NCBI GenBank assembly: GCA_022782405.1
Contig: JALFNK010000008.1
Location: forward strand, 62,001-126,000
DNA length: 64,000 nucleotides
Direction: 5' to 3'
Source: Alistipes sp.
Lineage (GTDB): Bacteria > Bacteroidota > Bacteroidia > Bacteroidales > Rikenellaceae
Shown: piece by piece, positions 19,796-27,889 of the stretch
Numbering within the stretch: the first letter of the stretch is position 1
Layout of the letters: every line of letters starts with the position of its first letter
Made by a program: the position numbers and the translations under genes
Notes under the pieces: model-generated
Database searches by the model: none
What the model was told of the DNA's origin: nothing
What the model saw: the letters and a program-made list of their open reading frames with translations, nothing else

Positions 19796-22000
19796 ATGGA
19801 TCTCTCACGCTACGACGGGTTGCGCGCGCTCGTGCGCGCGAACTTCTCGGAGACGACCCAGCGTCTTGTGAACGAAGCACTGGAGTATGCCGCCGGGAAG
19901 CTCGAGGGGGTGTGCCGCTATGACGGCACGCCGATGCTCGACCATGCCGCAGCAGTGGCCGCCATCTTCATCTCCGAGGTGGGCCTCGGACGCAACTCGA
20001 CGGTCTCGACGATCCTGCACGACGTCGTACGCCTGGCCCACAAGCAGCTCCCGGCAGAGGAGTTTCTCGCCCTGACCGAGGAGATCCGCAGCCGCTTCGG
20101 CGAGCAGGTCGTGGGCATCACCATGGGCCTGGCGAACATCTCCGAACTCAAGCTCAAGGCCTCGAAGGAGCAGGCCGACAACTTCCGCGACCTGATCGTC
20201 AGCTACTCCGAAGATCCGCGCGTGATCCTCATCAAGCTGGCCGACCGCCTCGAGGTGATGCGCTCGCTGGAGATGTTCCCGCGCGAGAAGTGGCGCAAGA
20301 AGAGCTGGGAGTCGATGAACCTTTACGCCCAGATCGCCCACAAGCTGGGACTCTACGAAATCAAGAGCGAACTGGAGGACATCGCCCTCAAATACCTCGA
20401 GCCGAAGGATTACGAACACATCACCACGAAGCTCGAAGAGAGTGCCGACGAACGCCGCGCCTTCATCGCCCGGTTTCTCGTGCCGATCACCGAGCGGCTC
20501 GACCGCAGCGGGCTGAAATACCACGTCAAGAGCCGCACGAAGTCGATCTTCTCGATCTGGTCGAAGATGCACAAGCAGCACGTCCCCTTCGAGGGCGTCT
20601 ACGACATCTTCGCCATCCGCATCATCATCGACTGCCCGGAGGAGGAGGAGAAACGCCTCTGCTGGACGGTCTATTCGGTCGTCACGGACTTCTACACCCC
20701 CAATCCCAACCGCATGCGCGACTGGATCTCGATCCCCAAGTCGAACGGCTACGAGTCGCTGCACACGACCGTCTCGGCCGAAGGCCGCTGGGTCGAGGTG
20801 CAGATCCGCACCGAGCGCATGGACGCCGTAGCCGAGCGGGGTATCGCCGCGCACTGGCGTTACAAGGGGGTCAAGCAGGGGGCGCAGACCAGCGAACAGT
20901 GGTTGAGCCGCCTGCGCGAGCTGATGGAGGATACGACCCACTCGCTGGCACAGCGTTTCGACGCCAAGCCCGCCTCGGGCGAGATCTTCGTCTTCACGCC
21001 CAACGGCGACATCAGGAAACTCCCCGAGGGAGCCACGCTGCTCGACTTCGCCTTCGACATCCACACCAATCTCGGGGCTACCTGCTCGGGCGGCAAGGTA
21101 AACCAGCGCGCCGTCTCGATCCGCGAGCCGCTGCGCAACGGCGACATCGTCGAGATCCTCACGCAGAAGAACCAGACGCCCAAGGCCGACTGGCTCTCGT
21201 TCGTCGTAACACCCAAGGCGCGCAACAAGATCAAGAGCTACCTGCGCGAGGAGCAGGCCAAACACATGCGCATGGGTCGCGAGGAGCTCGAGCGCAAGCT
21301 CAAGAACTGGAAGATGGCCCTGACGATGGACGAAGCGGTTGCCTACCTGGCCCGCCACTTCAAGGTGCGCACCGGCACGGAGATCTACGCGCTGATCGCC
21401 ACGCAGAAGCTCGACTTCGGAACCATCAAGGAGCTGCTCACGCGCCACCTCTCGGGCGAAGCCGACGAGGAGCGCCGCGCCGCGGCCGCCGAGATCGAGC
21501 GCCGCAAGGCCGCCTCGGTCCAGAACAACACGAAGGAGACCGCCTCGCACGATGCGCTCGTAATCGACGACGACATCTCGAAGATCCAGTACAAGCTGGC
21601 CAAGTGCTGCAACCCGATCAAGGGCGACGAAGTCTTCGGCTTCGTAACGATCAACTCGGGCATCACGATCCACCGCACGGACTGCCCCAACGCCCGGCGC
21701 ATGCGCGAGAACTACCCCTACCGCGTTGTCGAGGCGCGCTGGCGCCAGTCGGCCGAGGGGGCCTTCCGCGTAACGATCCGCATCGTCGCCGCCGACACGA
21801 CGGGCATGACCAACCACATCACGGAGGTCATTACGCGCGATCTGAAGCTCAACATTCGCTCGATCAACTTCGCCCCGGCAACCAACGGGTGCATCGCCGG
21901 CACGGTCGCGGTGGAGGTCCCGGGCACGGGCGTCGTAGACACCCTCGTGCACCATATCATGCGGATCAAGGGCGTGCAGCGCGCCTTCCGCATCAACTAA
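19796..22000 (+). CDS. RelA/SpoT homologue, (p)ppGpp synthetase with degenerate hydrolase domain
   Basis: A 734-residue long-form RSH of the stringent response. The order is HD domain, synthetase, TGS (IFVFTPNGDIRKLPEGATLL), a conserved-cysteine segment (YKLAKCCNPIKGDEVFGF) and ACT. Synthetase residues look intact: SRTKSIFSIWSKM, VYDIFAIRI, PKSNGYESLHTTV and EVQIRTERMDAVAE. In the HD domain H50, H75 and D76 remain. The HDxxED motif reads HDVVRL (residues 75-80), and the usual DRLHNMR reads DRLEVMR (V154). The residues needed for hydrolysis in characterised Rel enzymes are therefore partly lost, so I infer a synthetase-dominant enzyme. Start at MDLSRYDGL. The arginine cluster begins 38 bases after the stop. 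Confidence 0.93.
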   Translation: MDLSRYDGLRALVRANFSETTQRLVNEALEYAAGKLEGVCRYDGTPMLDHAAAVAAIFISEVGLGRNSTVSTILHDVVRLAHKQLPAEEFLALTEEIRSRFGEQVVGITMGLANISELKLKASKEQADNFRDLIVSYSEDPRVILIKLADRLEVMRSLEMFPREKWRKKSWESMNLYAQIAHKLGLYEIKSELEDIALKYLEPKDYEHITTKLEESADERRAFIARFLVPITERLDRSGLKYHVKSRTKSIFSIWSKMHKQHVPFEGVYDIFAIRIIIDCPEEEEKRLCWTVYSVVTDFYTPNPNRMRDWISIPKSNGYESLHTTVSAEGRWVEVQIRTERMDAVAERGIAAHWRYKGVKQGAQTSEQWLSRLRELMEDTTHSLAQRFDAKPASGEIFVFTPNGDIRKLPEGATLLDFAFDIHTNLGATCSGGKVNQRAVSIREPLRNGDIVEILTQKNQTPKADWLSFVVTPKARNKIKSYLREEQAKHMRMGREELERKLKNWKMALTMDEAVAYLARHFKVRTGTEIYALIATQKLDFGTIKELLTRHLSGEADEERRAAAAEIERRKAASVQNNTKETASHDALVIDDDISKIQYKLAKCCNPIKGDEVFGFVTINSGITIHRTDCPNARRMRENYPYRVVEARWRQSAEGAFRVTIRIVAADTTGMTNHITEVITRDLKLNIRSINFAPATNGCIAGTVAVEVPGTGVVDTLVHHIMRIKGVQRAFRIN

Positions 22001-22038
22001 CTGACTGACACTTTATCCATTTCACCCACATACGATAA

Positions 22039-22659
22039 ATGAATAACAAAACTATCAGCGTCGTTTTTGCCGACTCATCCCATGCGCACTACGCCCCGCG
22101 TATCTGCGAACTGATCTACGAGTCGGCGCTCCAACGCGGCACGGGCATCGCCAAGCGTACGCCCGAATACATCGCCGCGAAGATGACCGGTGGCAAAGCC
22201 GTCGTGGCGCTGGACGGGGAAAGACTGGTCGGATTCAGCTATATCGAGTGCTGGGGACATGGCGACTTCGTCGCCACCTCGGGACTGATCGTGGATCCCG
22301 AGTACCGACATATGGGACTCGCGGAACAGATCAAACGACGAACCTTCGAGCTGGCCCGACGACGATTCCCCTATGCCAAGTTATTCAGTATCACCACGTC
22401 GTTGCCGGTCATGAAGCTCAACTCCCGCATGGGGTACGTTCCGGTAACCTTCTCCGAGCTTACCGAGGACGAGGAGTTCTGGCAAGGCTGCCAGGGGTGC
22501 TGCAATTATGATATCCTGCAGCGCAACAACCGCCGCATGTGCCTCTGCACGGGTATGCTGTACGACCCGGCCAAGGAGCCGCCGCAGAAGCATTCGCGTC
22601 TGGCACCCTATGTCATGTATATCCGGAACAAGTTCAAGAAGCTGTTCCACCTGAAGTAA
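22039..22659 (+). CDS. GNAT-family N-acyltransferase at the head of the arginine cluster
   Basis: A 206-residue acyltransferase with the GNAT core: VVALDGERLVGFSYIECWG, then ATSGLIVDPEYRHMGLAEQI (acyl-CoA-binding motif A, R-x-x-G-x-A type) and ARRRFPYAKLFSITTSLPV. It is the first gene of an unbroken arginine cluster that lacks a classical argA or argJ, so it probably acylates glutamate. Because the pathway here runs on N-succinyl intermediates (see argF'), succinyl-CoA is the likely donor. That is inference from context; donor choice cannot be read from the sequence. A cysteine-rich tail (QGCQGCCNYDILQRN) is unusual. Confidence 0.75.
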   Translation: MNNKTISVVFADSSHAHYAPRICELIYESALQRGTGIAKRTPEYIAAKMTGGKAVVALDGERLVGFSYIECWGHGDFVATSGLIVDPEYRHMGLAEQIKRRTFELARRRFPYAKLFSITTSLPVMKLNSRMGYVPVTFSELTEDEEFWQGCQGCCNYDILQRNNRRMCLCTGMLYDPAKEPPQKHSRLAPYVMYIRNKFKKLFHLK

Positions 22660-22686
22660 GCAAACAAGAAAAAAACGGAAAATATC

Positions 22687-23892
22687 ATGGATAGCAAGAA
22701 AAAAGTCGTTCTGGCATTCAGCGGAGGGCTGGATACCTCGTTTTGTGTGAAATACCTCTCCGAAGAGAAGGGCTACGACGTCTACACGGCCATCGCCAAC
22801 ACGGGCGGCTTCTCGAAGCCCGAGCTGGAAAAGATCGAGCAGCGCGCCCTGGAGCTCGGCGCCGTAAAACACGCCACGCTCGACATCGAGCAGGAGTACT
22901 ACGAGAAGAGCATCCGCTACATGATCTTCGGCAACGTGCTGCGTAACGGCACCTACCCCATCTCGGTGAGCTCCGAGCGCATCTTCCAGGCCATCGCCAT
23001 CATCGAATACGCCAAGCAGATCGGTGCTGATGCCGTGGCACACGGCTCGACGGGCGCCGGCAACGATCAGGTGCGTTTCGACCTGACATTCCAGATCCTC
23101 GCACCCGGCATCGAGATCATCACCCCGACGCGCGACATGACCCTCACGCGCGAATACGAAATCGAATACCTACGCAAGCACGGCTTCACGGCCGACTTCA
23201 AGAAGATGGAGTACTCGATCAACAAGGGGCTGTGGGGCACTTCGATCGGCGGCAAGGAGACCCTCCACTCGGAGCAGACGCTGCCCGAGGAGGCTTACCC
23301 GAGCCAGATCACGGCCCAGGGCGAGGAGCACCTGACCATCGCCTTCGAGCGGGGCGAGATCGCGGCCGTGAACGGCAAACCCTATGCGGACAAGGTAGAG
23401 GCGATCCGTGCCGTCGAGGCGATCGGCTCGCGCTACGGCATCGGCCGCGACATGCACATCGGCGACACGATCATCGGCATCAAGGGCCGCGTGGGCTTCG
23501 AGGCTGCGGCACCGATGCTCATCATCGCCGCCCACAAGATGCTCGAAAAGCACACGCTCACCAAGTGGCAGCTCTACTGGAAGGATCAGGTGGCGACGTG
23601 GTACGGCATGTTCCTCCACGAGGCGCAGTACCTCGAGCCGGTCATGCGCGACATCGAGGCGATGCTCGACTCCTCGCAGCGCAACGTTACGGGTACCGTC
23701 GAGCTGATCCTCCGCCCGCGCAACTACACGCTCGTGGGCGTCGAGTCGTCCTATGACCTGATGAAGACCGACTTCGGCGAATACGGCGAGGTGAACAAGG
23801 CTTGGACGGCCGACGACGTGAAGGGCTTCACGAAGATCCTCGGCAACCAGATCAAGATCTACTACAACGTCCAGAACCGTAACAAGAAATGA
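22687..23892 (+). CDS. argG: Argininosuccinate synthase
   Basis: Condenses citrulline with aspartate using ATP. The 401 residues open with the PP-loop type nucleotide motif VVLAFSGGLDTSFCVKYL and contain AHGSTGAGNDQVRFDL, both conserved in ArgG. Of normal length. It lies 27 bases after the GNAT gene, and its stop overlaps the argC start (23889-23892). Placing argG early in the cluster is usual in Bacteroidetes. Confidence 0.97.
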   Translation: MDSKKKVVLAFSGGLDTSFCVKYLSEEKGYDVYTAIANTGGFSKPELEKIEQRALELGAVKHATLDIEQEYYEKSIRYMIFGNVLRNGTYPISVSSERIFQAIAIIEYAKQIGADAVAHGSTGAGNDQVRFDLTFQILAPGIEIITPTRDMTLTREYEIEYLRKHGFTADFKKMEYSINKGLWGTSIGGKETLHSEQTLPEEAYPSQITAQGEEHLTIAFERGEIAAVNGKPYADKVEAIRAVEAIGSRYGIGRDMHIGDTIIGIKGRVGFEAAAPMLIIAAHKMLEKHTLTKWQLYWKDQVATWYGMFLHEAQYLEPVMRDIEAMLDSSQRNVTGTVELILRPRNYTLVGVESSYDLMKTDFGEYGEVNKAWTADDVKGFTKILGNQIKIYYNVQNRNKK

Positions 23893-24851
23893 TACGCGCC
23901 GGAATCATCGGAGGCGCCGGATACACGGCCGGCGAGCTGATCCGCCTGCTGGTGAACCACCCGGCCGTGGAGCTGAAGTTCGTCCACAGCACATCGAATG
24001 CCGGCAACCGCCTCACTCAGGTGCACGGCGGGCTCGAGGGCGACACGCAGATGTGCTTCTGCGAGACGTACGACCTGCATGAAGTCGATGTCGTCTTCCT
24101 CTGCTCGGCACACGGACAGAGCGGAGCGTGGCTTGCGGAGCACGAGATTCCCGAAGGGCTGCGGATCATCGACCTGGCACAGGACTTCCGCGACGAGCAC
24201 GACGGATTCGTCTACGGACTTCCGGAGTGGCAGCGCGCACGCATCCGCGGGGCCCGGCGCATCGCCAACCCGGGGTGCTTCGCCACGGCAATCCAGCTGG
24301 CGCTACTGCCGCTGGCGGCCGCGGGGCTGCTGCAGGACGACGTGCACGTTACCGCCGTCACGGGCTCGACAGGCGCGGGGGTGAAGCCCTCGGCCACAAC
24401 CCACTTCAGCTGGCGCACGGCGAACCTCTCGGTCTACAAGGCCTTCACGCACCAGCACCTGCTCGAAATCGGCCGCAACCTGCGGCACCTCGAACCGGCT
24501 TTCGACCGTGAAATCCACTTCGTGCCGATGCGCGGCGACTTCGCCCGCGGCATCCTGGCCAGCGTCTACACGCGCTGCGACCTTGCGGAGGAGGAGGCCC
24601 GCCGGCTCTATGCCGACTACTACGCCCCCTCGCCCTTCACGCATGCGGTGGACGGCAACGTCGATCTGAAGCAGGTGGTCAATACGAACAAGGCGCTGCT
24701 GCATGTCGCCCGCCACGGCGGGATGCTGCACGTCGTCTCGGTGATCGACAACCTGCTGAAAGGAGCCTCGGGTCAGGCCGTGGAGAACATGAACCTGATT
24801 TTCGGTCTCGACGAGAGGGAGGGGCTGCGTCTGAAGGCCAGCGCCTTTTAA
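23889..24851 (+). CDS. argC: N-acyl-gamma-glutamyl-phosphate reductase
   Basis: NADPH-dependent reduction of acyl-glutamyl phosphate to the semialdehyde. The 320-residue protein begins with the Rossmann motif IGGAGYTAGELIRLLVNHP and has the catalytic cysteine in ANPGCFATAIQLALLPL; HFVPMRGDFARGI carries the conserved histidine. It overlaps argG by four bases. In this pathway the acyl group is probably succinyl rather than acetyl. Confidence 0.96.
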   Translation: MIRAGIIGGAGYTAGELIRLLVNHPAVELKFVHSTSNAGNRLTQVHGGLEGDTQMCFCETYDLHEVDVVFLCSAHGQSGAWLAEHEIPEGLRIIDLAQDFRDEHDGFVYGLPEWQRARIRGARRIANPGCFATAIQLALLPLAAAGLLQDDVHVTAVTGSTGAGVKPSATTHFSWRTANLSVYKAFTHQHLLEIGRNLRHLEPAFDREIHFVPMRGDFARGILASVYTRCDLAEEEARRLYADYYAPSPFTHAVDGNVDLKQVVNTNKALLHVARHGGMLHVVSVIDNLLKGASGQAVENMNLIFGLDEREGLRLKASAF

Positions 24852-24871
24852 ATCCGGCTGCCCGCAGCATG

Positions 24872-24895
24872 CCCGGAGCCTTGTGCGGCTCCGGG
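24872..24895 (+). other. Intercistronic hairpin between argC and argD
   Basis: A perfect 9-base-pair stem (cccggagcc / ggctccggg) with a 6-base loop and no T-run. It could protect or process the transcript, or end it partially. Confidence 0.5.
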
Positions 24896-24932
24896 CGGTG
24901 CGGTGCGGCACAACCATACCACACAGACAGTC

Positions 24933-26060
24933 ATGGAACTTTTCAACGTATATTCGCTCTATCCCGTGGAGCCGGTACGCGGCAAGGGATGCTTCGTCTA
25001 CGACGAGGCCGGCACCGAGTACCTCGACCTCTACGGCGGACATGCCGTCATCTCGATCGGTCATGCCCTTCCGGCCTATGTGAAGGCCCTCTCGGAGCAG
25101 GTCGCCCGCCTGGGATTCTACTCCAACTCGGTGGAAAATTCGCTCCAGCGGCGGCTGGCCGCACTGCTGGGCCGCATCTCGGGCTATGACGACTACCGCC
25201 TCTTCCTCTGCAATTCGGGGGCCGAGGCCAACGAAAACGCCCTAAAGCTCGCCTCGTTCCAGACGGGCCGCGCCAAGGTGCTGGCCATGGGCAAGGCCTT
25301 CCACGGCCGCACGTCGGGGGCCGTGGCCGCTACGGACAATCCCGCGATCTCGGCGCCGTTCAACCGCACGCCGAACGTGGAGTTCGCGCCGCTGAACGAC
25401 CTCGAAGCGGTCCGTGCGAAGCTCTCCACGCGCGAATTCGCCGCCGTGATCGTCGAGGGCATCCAGGGCGTCTCGGGCATCCACTGCCCGACGGACGACT
25501 TCCTGCGCGGCGTGCGCGCGGCGGCCACCGAGACGGGCACGCAGCTCATTCTGGACGAAATCCAGTCGGGATACGGCCGCACGGGGCGCTTCTTCGCCCA
25601 CCAGCAGGCCGGCATCCGCCCCGACCTGATCACCACGGCCAAGGGCATGGGCAACGGATTCCCGATCGGCGGGGTGCTGATCGCCCCTCACTTCGAGGCG
25701 CGACAGGGCATGCTGGGCACCACCTTCGGAGGCAACCATCTGGCCTGTGCCGCGGCAATCGCCGTGCTGGAGACCATCGAACGCGAAGGACTCGTGGAGA
25801 ATGCCGCCCGCGTGGGCGACCACCTGCTCGGCGAACTGCGGCACTTCGACCGCCTGAAGGAGGTGCGGGGCCGCGGTCTGATGATCGGCGTCGAGATCGA
25901 CGGCCCGGGATCGGAGCTGCGCCGCAGGCTGCTCTTCGAGAAACACATCTTCACGGGCGGCGCCGGCGCCTCGACCGTCAGGCTGCTGCCGGCGCTCTGC
26001 CTCACGCGCGAACTGGCCGACCGCTTCCTCGAAGCCTTCGCCGAAACGCTCAAGAAATAG
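24933..26060 (+). CDS. argD: Acylornithine aminotransferase
   Basis: PLP enzyme that transaminates the acyl-glutamate semialdehyde. It has 375 residues from the ATG at 24933 (MELFNVYSLYPVEPVRGKG); the ATG at 24903 would add ten non-family residues. SGAEANENALKLA binds the PLP phosphate, LDEIQSGYGRTGRFFAHQ holds the aspartate, and TTAKGMGNGFPIGG holds the Schiff-base lysine. LGTTFGGNHLACAAA is the conserved follow-on. It lies between hairpins on both sides within the cluster. Confidence 0.95.
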   Translation: MELFNVYSLYPVEPVRGKGCFVYDEAGTEYLDLYGGHAVISIGHALPAYVKALSEQVARLGFYSNSVENSLQRRLAALLGRISGYDDYRLFLCNSGAEANENALKLASFQTGRAKVLAMGKAFHGRTSGAVAATDNPAISAPFNRTPNVEFAPLNDLEAVRAKLSTREFAAVIVEGIQGVSGIHCPTDDFLRGVRAAATETGTQLILDEIQSGYGRTGRFFAHQQAGIRPDLITTAKGMGNGFPIGGVLIAPHFEARQGMLGTTFGGNHLACAAAIAVLETIEREGLVENAARVGDHLLGELRHFDRLKEVRGRGLMIGVEIDGPGSELRRRLLFEKHIFTGGAGASTVRLLPALCLTRELADRFLEAFAETLKK

Positions 26061-26091
26061 CGGGTCCCGGGGCACTTCCCCGAAGACCCGC
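26060..26091 (+). other. Intercistronic hairpin between argD and argF'
   Basis: An interrupted stem: gcgggtc pairs with gacccgc and, inside it, cgggg pairs with ccccg around cactt. It begins at the last base of the argD stop codon and lacks a T-run. Confidence 0.5.
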
Positions 26092-26120
26092 CCGCAAACC
26101 GACAAAAAAACGCACCGAAC

Positions 26121-27077
26121 ATGAAGAAATTTACCTGCGTGGAAGATATCGGCGACCTGCACCAGGCTGTCGCCGAAGCCCTCGAAATCAAGCGCGACCG
26201 CTTCCAGTACACCGGTCTGGGGCGCAACCGCACGCTGCTGATGCTCTTCTTCAACTCGAGCCTCCGCACGAGGCTCTCGACCCAGAAGGCCGCGATGAAC
26301 CTCGGCATGAACGTCATGGTCCTCGACGTGAACCAGGGGGCCTGGAAGCTCGAGACGGAACGCGGCGTGGTGATGGACGGCGACAAGGCCGAGCATCTGC
26401 TCGAAGCGATTCCCGTCATGGGCTCCTACTGCGACCTGATCGGCGTACGCTCGTTCGCCCGCTTCCGCGACAAGGCCGAGGACTATGAGGAGCGCGTCCT
26501 CGAGCAGTTCATCCGCTACTCGGGACGTCCGGTCTTCTCGATGGAGGCCGCCACGCGCCACCCGCTGCAGAGCTTCGCCGACCTGATCACCATCGAGGAG
26601 TACAGGCGCACGGAGCGCCCGAAGGTCGTGATGACCTGGGCGCCGCATCCCAACGCCCTGCCGCAGGCCGTGCCCAACTCCTTCGCCGAATGGATGAACG
26701 CAGCCGGCTACGACTTCGTCATCACGCACCCCGAAGGCTACGAACTCGACCCGCGTTTCGTGGGCAAGGCCCGCGTGGAATACGACCAGCGCAAGGCCCT
26801 CGAGGGCGCCGACTTCGTCTACGCCAAGAACTGGGCCGCCTGGGCCGACCCCAACTATGGAAAGGTCCTCTCCCGGGACCGCTCGTGGACGGTCGATGAC
26901 GAAAAGATGGCCCTGACGAACAACGCCTACTTCATGCACTGCCTGCCCGTGCGCCGCAACATGATCGTTACCGACTCGGTGATCGAGTCGCCGCGCTCGC
27001 TGGTGATTCCCGAGGCAGCGAACCGCGAAATCTCGGCCCAGGTGGTGCTCAAAAGACTGCTGGAGGGACTCGCATGA
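26121..27077 (+). CDS. argF': N-succinylornithine carbamoyltransferase
   Basis: Transfers the carbamoyl group to an acylated ornithine. At 318 residues it matches, as I recall it, the B. fragilis enzyme almost throughout (FFNSSLRTRLSTQKAA, INQGAWKLETERGV-like, SMEAATRHPLQSFADL, MHCLPVRRNMIVTD) rather than classical ornithine carbamoyltransferases. In the B. fragilis enzyme, residue 90 is proline and decides succinyl over acetyl preference; here residue 90 is alanine (MDGDKAEHLLEA). Exchange to small residues at the matching position of acetyl-type enzymes is reported to give succinyl activity, so succinylornithine remains the best guess. It overlaps argB by four bases. Confidence 0.93.
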   Translation: MKKFTCVEDIGDLHQAVAEALEIKRDRFQYTGLGRNRTLLMLFFNSSLRTRLSTQKAAMNLGMNVMVLDVNQGAWKLETERGVVMDGDKAEHLLEAIPVMGSYCDLIGVRSFARFRDKAEDYEERVLEQFIRYSGRPVFSMEAATRHPLQSFADLITIEEYRRTERPKVVMTWAPHPNALPQAVPNSFAEWMNAAGYDFVITHPEGYELDPRFVGKARVEYDQRKALEGADFVYAKNWAAWADPNYGKVLSRDRSWTVDDEKMALTNNAYFMHCLPVRRNMIVTDSVIESPRSLVIPEAANREISAQVVLKRLLEGLA

Positions 27078-27853
27078 CGGAGGCTATCACGGTCGTAAAG
27101 ATCGGCGGCAACGTCATCGACGATGCCGCGGCGCTCAAACGCTTTCTGAAGGAGTTCACCGCCCTGCCCGGGCGGAAGATCCTCATTCACGGCGGCGGCA
27201 AGCTCGCCACGCGGCTGGCCGAACGGCTCGAACTGAAGGTCCGCATGGTCGAGGGGCGCCGCATCACGGACAAGGGGATGCTCGATGTGGTTACGATGGT
27301 CTATGCCGGACTGGCCAACAAGCAGATCGTCGCCGGACTCCAGGCCGCCGGATGCAATGCCATCGGCCTCTCGGGGGCCGATGCCAACATCATCACGGCC
27401 CGCCGCCGCCCGTCCGAGCCCATCGACTTCGGCTTCGTCGGCGACATCGAGCGGGTCGATGCCCGGCGGCTCGCATCGCTGCTCGACGCGGGGCTCACGC
27501 CCGTCTTCTCGGCCATCATGCACGACGGCGGCGGCACGCTGCTCAACTGCAATGCCGACAGCGTGGCATCGGCCGTAGCGCTGGGCGCCGCACGCCTCGC
27601 CCCGACCGATTTGGTCTACTGCTTCGAGAAGCGCGGCGTGCTGCGCAACCCCGATGACGAAAAGTCGGTCATCCGGACGATCACCCCGGCGAGCTACCCG
27701 CCGCTCAAGGCCGACGGCACGGTGAGCAAGGGGATGATCCCGAAGATCGAAAATGCCCTGCGGGCCGTCGAACAGGGAGTACGGAGCGTTACGATCCGCA
27801 GCTCCGAAGCCCTCGGCGACGGTTCGGGAACCCGCATCACCCGCACGGAATAA
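27074..27853 (+). CDS. argB: N-acylglutamate kinase
   Basis: Phosphorylates the gamma-carboxylate of N-acylglutamate. The 259-residue amino-acid-kinase-fold protein has VVKIGGNVIDD (lysine and glycine-rich loop), ILIHGGGKLATRLAE, and the C-terminal SKGMIPKIENALRAVEQGV with the conserved lysine. It lacks an N-terminal extension of the type seen in arginine-sensitive kinases, so feedback inhibition by arginine is not obvious. ATGA overlap with argF'. Confidence 0.95.
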   Translation: MTEAITVVKIGGNVIDDAAALKRFLKEFTALPGRKILIHGGGKLATRLAERLELKVRMVEGRRITDKGMLDVVTMVYAGLANKQIVAGLQAAGCNAIGLSGADANIITARRRPSEPIDFGFVGDIERVDARRLASLLDAGLTPVFSAIMHDGGGTLLNCNADSVASAVALGAARLAPTDLVYCFEKRGVLRNPDDEKSVIRTITPASYPPLKADGTVSKGMIPKIENALRAVEQGVRSVTIRSSEALGDGSGTRITRTE

Positions 27854-27889
27854 TCCGGCGGCGGAACACTCCGACGACAACAGCACAAC

